A DNA stretch of 64,000 nucleotides, from contig NC_079147.1 in assembly GCF_945859685.1 (NCBI RefSeq), forward strand, positions 190,819,174 through 190,883,173, read 5' to 3'. The notes beneath the pieces were generated by a model. The model did no database searches. It saw only the letters and a list, made by a program, of their open reading frames with translations, and was not told the origin of the DNA. This DNA comes from Eupeodes corollae. Taxonomy: Eukaryota; Arthropoda; Insecta; Diptera; Syrphidae. This document shows positions 41,605-51,540 of this stretch, in pieces; position 1 is the stretch's first letter, and each line of letters starts with the position of its first letter. The translations under genes and the position numbers were made by a program.

Positions 41605-43960
41605 AATCCTCTGGGCCGAATGTTATAATTGCCATTGTTCTGGAGAAGTGTTCCTCACTGCTGGCAAAACCACTGCGTATTGTTCATCTAGCCTTCACTT
41701 AAGGTCTCTTTCCGGGGTATAGAAATCCATCCTGTCCCCTCCTCCTTCTCTAAATATTGTCCAATTTTACTTGTGTTCCTTCGTTCTAAGGTCATGGAAA
41801 AGATTATCGATATTCAGCTTAAGAAAAATCTTTAGGAACGAAAGCTTCTTAATAGACGACTGTAGGGTTTTCTCAAAAAAAGATCCACCAGTTGAACACA
41901 TGTTTACATCGTTTTGGAGAAAGTAAGTTAAAAAAGAATTTGAATTATTTAAAACTCGTGTATTTGTTATCTTCTTTATTGGGTTAGAAAAAAGAGGCTG
42001 GGATGCGACCCACACTGATAACTTCCAATCCCGTCTGTCTATATGTCTTGCTTAAAATTTGAAGGCTTTCGTGTTGGGTTAAAAAAGTTGTTAGTTGAAT
42101 TATTATTATTATGTGTTATGTAAGGTTTAAAAACAATATTTTTCATTTTTGAAATGCATTTTGAGTAGAAAGAAAATTTTTACCAAGTCTTAGTATTATT
42201 TTTTTGTTAGGTTTTTATTTTGTGTAAAAAAAACGGTGAATTAGATTCTTCTAATTTTACTGCATGTTGAGAATAATATTTTTTAAAAGATAAAAGTAGT
42301 TTAAAGCCAATATCTCAAAGCTTCGAAAAGATATCTGAGCCGAAAATCAATTTTTACCAACTTTATTAATTTTTTAGTTTAGATTTTTGTTTTTTGTAAA
42401 AAAAACTGTCAATTCGATTTTTCTCAACTTTTTTTTGTAATGTTGAAAACAAAATTTTTTATATGCTAAAATAAGTTTAAAACCATAATCTCATTTCTTT
42501 GAAAATATATTTAAGTCGAAATTCAATTTTCACAAATTTTGAGTAATGGTTTTTTAGGTTTTTTTATAAAAAAATCTGTCAATTCATTTTTCTCAAAATT
42601 TTACCAGATGTTAAAAATTTTATTTTTCGTGGCACAAATTTGTTTTCGAGTTGAATTTTTTTTCAGTTTTTTTTTGTATTTATACAAAAAAAAACCGTTA
42701 AATGGATTTTTTTTTCAAAAAAAAATATACTTGTTTGGTATCACGTTACAATATATATAACATTTATATAAAGTCTCTAGCGTTTTTGGTTCGTAAGATA
42801 TTTAGGGTTTACTAAAATTTTCAATTTTTTTTTTAAACTGTATAAAAACCGCCACGCAATTTTCTTGAGAGCCCTTTCTGCATCTTTCTGCCTTATTATC
42901 TGTGCAACGAAATTTATTTGAAGTCGATATCTCTTCGGGTTCTTGAGCTATGGACAACGAAAAAACGTCGCGAACGTACGAATGCACGCAGATCTTTTAT
43001 TTCTACTCTAGGGACCTTACAACGTCGAGAAATGTCAACATTTTCAATTTGACAAATCGAACCCATTGCAATAACTTCCTATGGGAAGTTAATAAATATT
43101 CGGATGGGTTTAGAACTAAAACTGCTGGTTTGCCCAGGACCTTCGTTTTGTCTTATTTTTATAAATGAGCTTTTGTCTCACACTTCTAAGTTACTTAAAT
43201 TGTTCGCTAACGCAATACCCTCAGTTCTTCATATTCGTTTTTAGATTATTATCATCCTTGTTTGATGTGGACCATCTAAGGGAGGATATGACAAGCTCAT
43301 TTAAATTTTGATCTTTACAGCATTCTTTAATGGGGGATCAAAAACCGTGTAGAGCTTAATGCGTTGAAAACTCAATGTTGTCTACTTTCACAAAAGCGTT
43401 ACCCTCCCCCATTGCCACTTTCCATGAATGATACTGGCATCGAAGAGACTGAACAATTTTAAGTTTTTGGTATGTGCATCACACGCCATCTCTTGTGGAG
43501 TGAGCACATATTTGAAGTTGCCAAAAATACTGGCTTTCTTTACCGTAGCAAGAACTTTTCTACCCCTTCTTTTCTGGCTATAAATTACTAAGCCAGGAAA
43601 GAAAATCGAGTACAATTCTCACATCTGAAAAAGTGCTCCAATAACGTCCTTGAGTCTCATGGACATAATTCAAGAAAGAGTTGTTTAACTCAAACTTTTT
43701 GTATTTTTTGAGCATCGTCGAAAATTTTCATGTCTGTCAGTACTATTATAGCTATTGAAATAGCCACTTGCATTCCTCCCTCCAAACAATCCAATCGTAA
43801 TATCCTAACTTCCAGGAATTTACCCTCAGTTTACATTTGAGGCCAATTTCGGACGTACTATGAAGTACAGAGATTTTTTTTAACGCACTACACGAATGTA
43901 GAATGTTTTACGAGACTTTCCTCATCATTATAAGGGTATTTAAATCCTATTCAGTCCAAT
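41605..43960 (+). mobile_element. Jockey-like LINE fragment split by the monomer repeat
   Basis: Left piece (about 41605-41995) reads SGPNVIIAIVLEKCSSLLAK, then PLR-VHLAF, and a region like KKNL-ERKLLN, colinear with the 46-47 kb copy, ending at a CTTCTTTATTGGGTTAG block. Right piece (about 43103-43960) resumes with GWV-N-NCWFAQDLRFV (opposite GSVLSQTLFLIFIND), a degenerate ADD region, SFRSDKLI--NFDL-SILW and the 3' part. Between them lies 1.1 kb of monomer-carrying repeat in inverse orientation. Both pieces carry many stops. Confidence 0.72.
41996..43102 (-). mobile_element. Monomer-carrying repeat, complete-looking copy inside Jockey
   Basis: On the minus strand it runs from a head with CAAATTGAAAATGTTGACAT, then CTAGAGTAGAAATAAAAGAT and TCGTTGTCCATAGCTCAAGA, through TATTGTAACGTGATACCAAA, then several A/T monomers with GACAG(T)nGTAAAAA, to the end signature TCAGTGTGGGTCGCATCCCA. 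Head and tail agree with the copies at 44.0-44.8 and 18.8-21.0 kb. No terminal inverted repeats and no obvious target duplication, so a Helitron-like or satellite-bearing non-autonomous element is possible, but this is not shown. Confidence 0.65.
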
Positions 43961-43989
43961 TATTGCTTGAAAGTTAACAAATTTGAAAG

Positions 43990-44765
43990 AATTAAATCCT
44001 AAACCTTTTCAAACAGATATAACCGTTTCGGTTCAATGTGTCGAATTCAAAATATAGACATTTATCGACGTTTGACGGTCTCTAGAATCTAAATAAAGGG
44101 TTTTTAGAGAGATGTCTATTTGTGCATGCTTATACCTGCGTTTTTAGGTTGGTTCGTGCTGAATACCTTTTTTCGTTAGACATATCTCAAGAACCGGCAG
44201 AGTTATCAGTTTGAAATACACTTTGTTTTATAAAATTCAATTAAATGTCATAATGCATGCTCAAAAAGTGAGCATATATTCAAAATTTTAGAGAATTTGA
44301 TATGAAATTTTATTTTACAAAAATTAAAACCTAACCAAAATGTTTCTCAAAAATTGTGTAAACCGATTTGCTATTTGAATATCTCGTGATTAAATGGAGG
44401 CAGTTACTTTAAAATTATTGCATAAAATATTTTTTTTTTACTTATCGTCGTTTTCAATAAAACTCAATAAGCTTTTGTTTTAAACTAACGAAAATATTTA
44501 GGAAAAAAACAGATATTGAAAATTTTATCATGTGCAAAATACTGTTGTTAACTTTTAGTAAGTATTTTTTAGAAAAATCGTGTTGACAACTTTTTTTAAA
44601 AAAACCAAAAACCTACAAAAACAACTATAAAATGATAAGAAATGTTTTTCAGAACGAAGAAATGCCATTTCAAACTCTTTTTTACATGACACAAAATGCT
44701 GTTAATAATAATGTTGTTTAACTTTTAGAAACATCTAATTGACATTCTCTTTTAAAAGTTGTCTA
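43990..44765 (+). mobile_element. Monomer-carrying repeat, copy 4
   Basis: Starts with a head like that at 43.05 kb (ATTCAAAATATAGACATTTA, then CTAGAATCTAAATAAAGG, then TCGTTAGACATATCTCAAGA) and passes into two or more diverged monomers with AACATT/TGACA and AAAAA-CTAC blocks. The end signature is missing. Directly followed by a SINE. Confidence 0.6.
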
Positions 44766-44783
44766 ATAAACAAATAAAATACA

Positions 44784-45087
44784 TTTGGTGGCGCAAAAGT
44801 CAGTTGAGAACTAGTTTCTTACAACTCCCAACCATTCTTGTGTGCGATTAATGTTATCAGAGATGGAAGAGACCTACAGTTTCAACTTAATCTAAACGGC
44901 TATTTTGAGAAAGCTATTTTCGTGATAAGAATTACTTTTGGAGAATTTGTCACTTCCTAGCAAGAGGCAGTACCCGTGAAAACTTTTTTTTTGTTTGTTT
45001 TTAATTAAGGTGGCACAGGCAGGGATCGAAACCAAGAGCTATGTCATGACAGTCCTACGCACAAACCATCACGCCAAGGGTACTATC
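44784..45087 (-). mobile_element. tRNA-derived SINE, copy 4
   Basis: Minus-strand copy with 3' end GTGGCGC at about 44788-44796, body AGAGATGGAAGAGACCTACA, and degenerate head: the B box plus-strand equivalent GGGATCGAAAC near 45021-45031 and CATCACGCCAAGGGTACTAT at the 5' end. It carries a small poly-T expansion near 44985. Confidence 0.82.
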
Positions 45088-45802
45088 AAGCATTTTCCAA
45101 TACGAGGTTTTATTTTGATAAAAAAAGTCGTTGTTAGGAAAAATCGATTGGTATTCATAATATTGTGAAGACGAAAGTATGCAATAAACAATTGAAAACG
45201 ATATCGATTAAAATGGCCGCCCCGACTACTACGGTTGGAGCACACCTCCTGCTATTACCAATGTCATACATTTCCTATTCGAAAACCTCAAGAGTTTCAT
45301 CTTTAAGTTATAAATCAATTGTGCAGCGTTGGAATATATTTTAATTCTAATTTGTCGCCGAACAAAAAATAAGCAGTTTTAAATCACAAGTAATCGTAGC
45401 CAGTTTTCAACACTTCTTTTAGGAATATCAGGGTTTAGAAACTTTTCTTGCAAAATTGTAATGGTATAAGTTTGTAATAAATTTCAACAATTTTAGTGCC
45501 GTATTAAAGATTGTTTCATTCTGTTTTTATTATTATTATAACTTTTTTGATGCATACTTAAATAAATAACATTTTCAGTAATAAAGAATTGAGCACTACT
45601 TACCAGGGCCTTGAGCCAAACAATTTTAAAACAAATTAAATATATAGTTTTAATTTAGTTGAAACGTCTAATGTTGGTGGAGGAGACAATAATAAGAGGT
45701 TCTTGAAGGTCTTGTCCGGAAATGATTTTGAAAACAGAATCAATATTTGTACACTATATCATCTGTACTACAGTAAAAACTAGTCTTTCGTCACAACTTT
45801 TT
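45088..45802. other. Unassigned AT-rich sequence
   Basis: No supported feature. Confidence 0.35.
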
Positions 45803-46213
45803 TTTTTATAATAAACACACACTCAAGGGGATATTACTACCCTTATTATGCAGAGGCACAGTGTGAGGAGGAAGAGGAGAGGGTTTAAAAGGAGATATCG
45901 GTGCACATTGGTTTTGAATTCCTGAATATTGCAATAACTAGGAAAGACAGAGTGTGGTGAGGCATTCAACATTCGCGTAGTACGGCTAAAGAACGAATCT
46001 CCGTATTTGACAGTACTGCCGAAGTTGGGCTCGAAGGTATACTAATGAGCATTCCTAGAAGCCCTAGTGTTACGGTTGAACTATTTAAGGAGAGGAATGC
46101 AACTGCCTATTTCACTAGAGCATAAGCCGTTAAAATAACGGTAAAAAAGGTCAGACAAGATACCTTACGACGATGTTCAAGCAAAGTAAATGAACTTATG
46201 ATGATATTATCAC

Positions 46214-46459
46214 CTACAATTTAAATGCTCTACGTTCAATACTATCCAAGAGGCTTAAGTAAGTTGCAGGAGCACCAGCCCAGAGATGGGAGTTATACTC
46301 AAGCTTTGGACGTATGTAAGTCTTGTAGATAACAGCTAGATCAGAAGGGGTGAAATATTTCTTGCATCGCCTAAGGAAACCCAAACATCTTTGGACATTT
46401 TTGGCGACATCGCGTACTGAGAATATCGAGGGGTTCAGTCTCATTGATGCAAGTTCCAT
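46214..46459 (-). pseudogene. Jockey reverse transcriptase thumb/C-terminal part
   Basis: 81 codons reading FLRRCKKYFTPSDLAVIYKT, YIRPKLEYNSHLWAGAPATY and LSLLDSIERRAFKL. In frame -1/+1 relative to the main ORF; the overlap shows a single frameshift. The YIRPKLEY-SH-W motif is typical of Jockey-like C-termini. Confidence 0.87.
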
Positions 46460-47399
46460 CCTTGGATAATGGCAATGGGGGTATATCTCGCTTTAACGAT
46501 ACAAGACAGCATTGGGTTTTCGAAGCATTAAATTCCATGCGGTTTTTTAATCCCCATTGAACAATGCTGTTTAGGTCGGAATTTAATGAGCTTATCATAT
46601 TTTGTCGTTGCAGTTCCACATCCGAAGAAGAGGGATGTAAGTCTGAAAACGAATATGAAAAGCTTAGAGTACTATCGTCAGCGAAACAATGTATTAAATT
46701 AGATGTTGCAGACAAAAGATCATTAATAAAAATGAGAAAGAGTGTTTGAGATAAAACAGAGCCCTGGGGCACACCATCATTTATTTTATGGTTTTCAGAC
46801 TTGAACCCATCCAATACCACTTGCATTGAACGATCCGAAAGGTTATAACTAATCCAATGAAGCAGGGATTCATAAAAACCGAAAGCACCCATTTTCGATA
46901 AGAGAGCCTGATGCCAAAGTCTATCAAATGCTTTTGAAATATCAAGTGCAATAATCTTACTTTCTCCAAAACGATGTAAAGATTTGCTCCACTGTTTGGT
47001 GAGATAAACCATGAGATCACCAGTGGACCTTTTGCTACGAAAGCCGTATTTCCGGTCATTAAGAAGCTTTCGATCTTCAAGATATTTCTTGAGCTGATAA
47101 TTAATCAGCGTTTTCATGACCTTGGAAAGAAGGTATGTAAGTGCAATCGGTTGGTAGTTAGAGGTTGAGGAAGATTCGCCTTTTTTGGGAATAAGCTGGA
47201 CAAATGCCGTTTTCCATCGGCTCGGAACGAGACCTGAGGAGTAGGACAGATGAAAAATCTTACGCAGTGGTTTTGCCAGCGTTGAAGAACACCTCTTCAG
47301 AACAATAGGGGGGATACCATCCGGACCAGCGGATTTATGTGTGTTTAGATCTCTTAGGACTCTAGCCACAGTACGAGTGCGAAAAAAGATTGGTCCCAT
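46371..47399 (-). pseudogene. Jockey reverse transcriptase, long ORF
   Basis: An open frame of 342 codons. Motifs: LNTHKSAGPDGIPPIVLKRC, SRWKTAFVQLIPKKGESSST, NYQPIALTYLLSKVMKTLIN, RKYGFRSKRSTGDLMVYLTK, KIIALDISKAFDRLWHQALL (palm Asp), NDGVPQGSVLSQTLFLIFIN, SNLIHCFADDSTLSFSYSFS (FADD box in place of YADD) and NRMEFNASKTQCCLVSLKRD. Towards the end the frame shifts (LDILSTRCRQKCPKMF), and the thumb continues at 46214-46459 as VAKNVQRCLGFLRRCKKYFT. FADD is the usual form in Jockey-clade elements. The nearest thing to an intact polymerase of this family here. Confidence 0.9.
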
Positions 47400-47414
47400 A
47401 GAATCACTGACTCG

Positions 47415-48142
47415 CTAAAGTACAGGCGGAATCATAACACTCACTGGTAGCGTAGAATTGGCGGCGACGAACTTGCAACGGAAACTAACCTCTTTGGCCC
47501 TGATAACCTCTTTAAAGCTCGCATCAAACCAAGCGTTTTCCTTGGGTCTGATACTTTTAACCCTGTTTGGTATAAAATTTCTCATTTCTAGGAGAATTAA
47601 ACTTGTGATCATATCAGCGCTGGCGTCGACGCTTAGTGACCAGTTAAAGATCCTGAAGTAATTATTGAGACCGTCCCAGTTGGCTTTTTCGTATTGCCAA
47701 ACGGTTCTCTTAGGAGCTCTTTCTTTAACTGAACAGCTTTGACACCAGAAATTTTCTGATATAACACAATGTGCCTAGAGGAGATAGAACACTAACAGTG
47801 TACTTATCAGGGTCAGAGGTAAGAAACAAGTCAAGAGTGTTTTCTGCTCGACCTACCACGTCCGATATTCGAGTGGGCTCGTTGACAAGCAAAGTTAGGT
47901 GGTTCAACTCAGCCTAGATTTCTGCACACACTCCATCGGGTTTTGTCGGGCCTGAATGTTGAAGCCATGAAGAAATCGCCCGTAACAACGATTTCAGTGC
48001 GAGGATAGGACGAAACAATTCTTTGGATGGAATCAGACAAAGCATCAAATTCACAAGAAGTTGATACTTTGTCTAAATTCGGGGTCCGATAAAGGAAGCA
48101 GTAGTGAATGACTTGCTTATTCACAGAGAATTTAAACAACAT
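47415..48142 (-). pseudogene. Jockey endonuclease fragments
   Basis: Three frames: 47909-48142 (VIHYCFLYRTPNLDKVSTSC, EIVVTGDFFMAST, where VTGDFN is expected so the Asn is replaced by Phe), 47725-47907 (NHLTLLVNEPTRISDVVGRA, ENTLDLFLTSDPDKY) and 47415-47612 (NFIPNRVKSIRPKENAWFDA). These are the second half of an exo-endonuclease-phosphatase domain and the following linker. The 5' half of the endonuclease and ORF1 are missing. Confidence 0.82.
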
Positions 48143-48180
48143 ATAATTAAGAAAGGAATTGGTGGAAAGACCATATTGAG

Positions 48181-48850
48181 TAAGAGCTGATAAGCAAGAT
48201 CATACCTAATGTTCTTTGCTGATTAAATGCTTGTAGGTGGTGTTTAAATTAACCACTTTTAGCCTTATATATTTCTGGATTTATGAGTTTGTTTCCTTAA
48301 ATGTTAGTTCTGTTTCTGAATCCTAGTTTTGATAACAATGTATACGTGTCTAGGAACCCTTGCAATTCGCAAGTTTCTTTCTTTTTACAATAAGCTTATC
48401 CCGGATGTCTGCAACAACAATTGAAGAGTTGTTAATAGCTTTTATTGTTGAAGGGCTATCAGCAAAAATAATTGTTTTTTTTTTTATATTTTACGCAGTC
48501 TGAATTGCTTTGATTATTGTAATAGCTTTGCAGTGAAAATTAAGGTTCAAAAGAGTAAACCCTTACTAACAACAGATCCTACTTCGGTAAAAACAGTGAA
48601 TTGAGTTCCGGCTCTAAGAATATTGCCTGATAGATATCGTTTTTTTTTTGAGTGATATTATAGAGTTGCTTCACAGGTTCCATGGAGAGAGAAGTTGGTT
48701 TTGGGTTTAAAATTAGTAGTGAATGATTAAGTACTGAGTTCTATTTGTTCTTGTCGGAAAATCTGGCTTCTTTAAAGATTATAGGTGTTGTATGAAAGAT
48801 ATCTAGGCAGGTGCTGGTAGCTGTATGGAATGGTGTTGAGATGAGTTGCA
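48181..48850. other. Unassigned sequence
   Basis: No supported feature between the Jockey 5' truncation and the SINE. Confidence 0.35.
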
Positions 48851-49062
48851 TAGATGCTTTTCACGGGTACTACCTCTTTGGAGGAACTGACCAATTCTCC
48901 AAGAGTAACTCTTGTATTAAAAAAGTGCTTTCTCAAATGAGCGTTCATATTCGGCATATGAACTGTAGGTCCCCTCCATTCCTGACAACATTATTCGCAC
49001 ACAGGAATGGTTGAGAGCTGTAAGTCACTAGGTCCTAGTTCTCAACGGACTGTTGATTTATT
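48851..49062 (+). mobile_element. tRNA-derived SINE, 5'-truncated copy 5
   Basis: Starts inside the body at AGATGCTTTTCACGGGTACT and ends GGTCCTAGTTCTCAACGGAC, then TGTTGATTTATTTATTTATA. The GCGCCACC box just before the tail is deleted, but the ATTT tail is present. The tRNA head is absent. Confidence 0.8.
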
Positions 49063-51496
49063 TATTTATAAAAACAAAAATCATCTGTGGACAGGGACAC
49101 TAATTGTGGACATGACTAAAAGTAGGTGTTTTTGAAAATTTCATTTAAACAATCGTTACTCAAAAAACGTCGGGATGCGGTAAAGACAATTTACCAAATT
49201 CTGGTAGGTTATGACTTGACCATTCATCATATACAGTTTGGACCATTAGTTATGGAACACCCTGTGTAATGTTAGTTTTAATTCAATATTTGCTATTGGC
49301 TACAAAAGCTTTAACTTAGGTAAATATTTTCGGACCGATTTTTCATTTTATGAGTTGATTGAAAATGACATCAGGGCCAATCGTGTTAAATTCTTGTTGC
49401 AAATTATTTGAAAAAATAGAGACGTGTTATTTTTCTGAATGAGCCTACAACATTAAATTGTCAAGGTTCAATTAAGAGTCTAGGGTGCCTCTACCCTTTG
49501 TGAAGGCATATTTGTTCTTGTGAATGAGTTTTTTTTTCTAGCCACCATTAGCCATAAGAACTCTGAAACCATTTTTCTAAATTTTTGTAAGTGCAGAGAA
49601 AGGGAGAGATAGGTCAGTATCGTCTTATAAAAGTGTGGTCTCTTTTAGTCTTTAGGATAGGGACAATAGTTGGCACTTTTCATGTTTGAAGGATGATTCC
49701 CCTTTTGAGGATTTTGGTATATAAAGATACTCTTAACAATCTAGTTTTGAAACGAAACGAAATAGGGTTTTTTTGAGCATTGTGTTAGGTATTCTTTGAA
49801 AATCAGGAGTTTTTCCTTTTACTGAACTCATTTGATTTAGAGATTTAAATGATATTCAATTAAGTTTTCTGAATCTTAAGTTATTTGTTGTTGTTTGTTC
49901 TTTTAATTAATGTGAATTTGAGTAAAATTAGAACTGCCTTTGAGTTTTCCCAATACTTGTCAAAAAGACCATTTATTTCTATTAGCAGGTAATATTTTCA
50001 TTGATAAGTTTTATTGTGTGGGGAACAAAGTTGGATTTAAGGCTTTTCAATGTCAGCCAACATTTGTTTTGTGTAATTTTGCTTGTTATACAAAAACTAT
50101 ATAAAACCAACTTAAAGCACTGAGAAGAAGGAACGACATATTAAAAATTTCGAAATGCCGGTTTTGAACTTTACAACTTAGTCGTACGATTAAATCCCAT
50201 AAAAAAATTTTAAATTTGATTTTCCAAAACTTAAGTCTATGTGAAAAAGCTACAAACCTCAGTGTTAGTCAGAAACAACATAACCCATGCTGTACTTCAA
50301 ATTCAGTCGTATCCAATGAGCGTCATTCTAAGAAAATACGATTAACATAAGAATTTGAAAGTTGGATTTAAAGCCATTTGAAAAAAATATGTTTGACGTA
50401 TTCTAATAATATCATATTATCTATAATGATAGTTTTCATATGAACTTCCATAAAGGAATTCGGTGGCGTATGTGGCATGTTTTTTCGCTCTCTATTCATT
50501 TTTCTGCAGGTGGCTATCTGAAATTTCATAAATCTAAAATTTAAATATCAGGACAGACTTCAAATACAAAGTGTCTGCATATGTTCGTTTGTGACATTAT
50601 GACCTGTGATATGAATAAACTTTTTTAACTTAAAGATCTCAAATAAAAAAATGACTGCTTTTTTATTTTTTTGTTTGTTCAACTTGTATCCCTTCTGTTC
50701 CAGAATCAACTTCAACATCCATGAATTCACTAATATTATCCTTTCATCGTCATATAAACATTTATCTACATATAACTCTTGTCACATTTGATTCTCAATA
50801 GATAACCTAAAAATACCAACGGAAAATAAAAATAAAAACTCGTATATTCAATTCCATCCTGACACTTGGATGTTTTTTTTTGTTGACAAGGACATCAACA
50901 TTGTTGTTCCTATATTTTGTTCAAAAAATTCCCAAAAAGGATACACGACCATCGAAGAATTTTTTCGTTTTGTTTTTCAATCCTCACGCCAGCAATACCA
51001 CTTTGCGTTGTGATTTGTGTTCAATGTTTTAGTTTTTTGTAAGCCGAATACTTTTTGACAGCTAAAGAACGAAACGAACACATATTTTGCTGTATTTTAG
51101 ATTTTTCTTACAAACAATTTGAAAAAAAAGGACCCTACACAGCACAGTTGCATTGGAAGGATATATGTGTATGTTTAGTTGAAATAAAATAAATATCACT
51201 GCTACACACATAGAACTACGAACATAATGTAAAAAAAATAAAACAAAATCCGAAACAAACAAGGATTCACCACAGAGATAAAGTGATACCACTATATCCA
51301 TTGGACACATATGTACAACACATAACAAACTGTCCAACAGTTTTCTTCTCGCACCCCACACACAACCAACCAACAATTTTTGTTAAAGGACACAAAACGA
51401 AATAATAATACACTCGCTAGTAGAACTAGTTCTAAGAAGACCAAACAAAACCATCAGGACTCTAAACTGAATCCTGAAACCCGCCCAAATGCAGAT
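49063..51496. other. Long AT-rich stretch without recognised genes
   Basis: Nothing beyond chance open frames. At 49225-49265 a stretch ending GGAACACCCTGTGTAA resembles ends of Tc1-like elements, but no partner end is visible. Confidence 0.35.
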
Positions 51497-51540
51497 GCGA
51501 GCGAGCCCGAGCCCGAACCCGAACCCGAGCTATAGCGAGC
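51497..51540 (+). repeat. GC-rich hexanucleotide tract
   Basis: Imperfect repeats of GAGCCC/GAACCC (GCGAGCGAGCCCGAGCCCGA and following) lie in AT-rich surroundings, about 40 bases. No coding context. Confidence 0.65.

Larger units (their letters stand above)
45803..48180 (-). mobile_element. Jockey-like LINE, best copy
   Basis: On the minus strand a 5'-truncated element runs from endonuclease remains (about 48180) through the reverse transcriptase to a 3' UTR and poly-A (plus-strand poly-T at 45803-45812, next to a GTGTGTTTATTAT stretch). The endonuclease is split by several stops; the reverse transcriptase is a single long ORF. The 3' end shares the Jockey pattern with fragments at 1.3, 16.6, 26.8 and 41.6-44 kb. 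The poly-A tail supports a Jockey/I-type 3' end rather than RTE. Confidence 0.88.

Noticed and set aside
49225..49265. Tc1-like terminal repeat (GGAACACCCTGTGTAA)
   Set aside because: No inverse partner or TA-flanked second end found nearby.
50461..50512. Splice acceptor TTCATTTTTCTGCAG
   Set aside because: Pyrimidine tract and CAG look good, but no open frame or matching donor follows.
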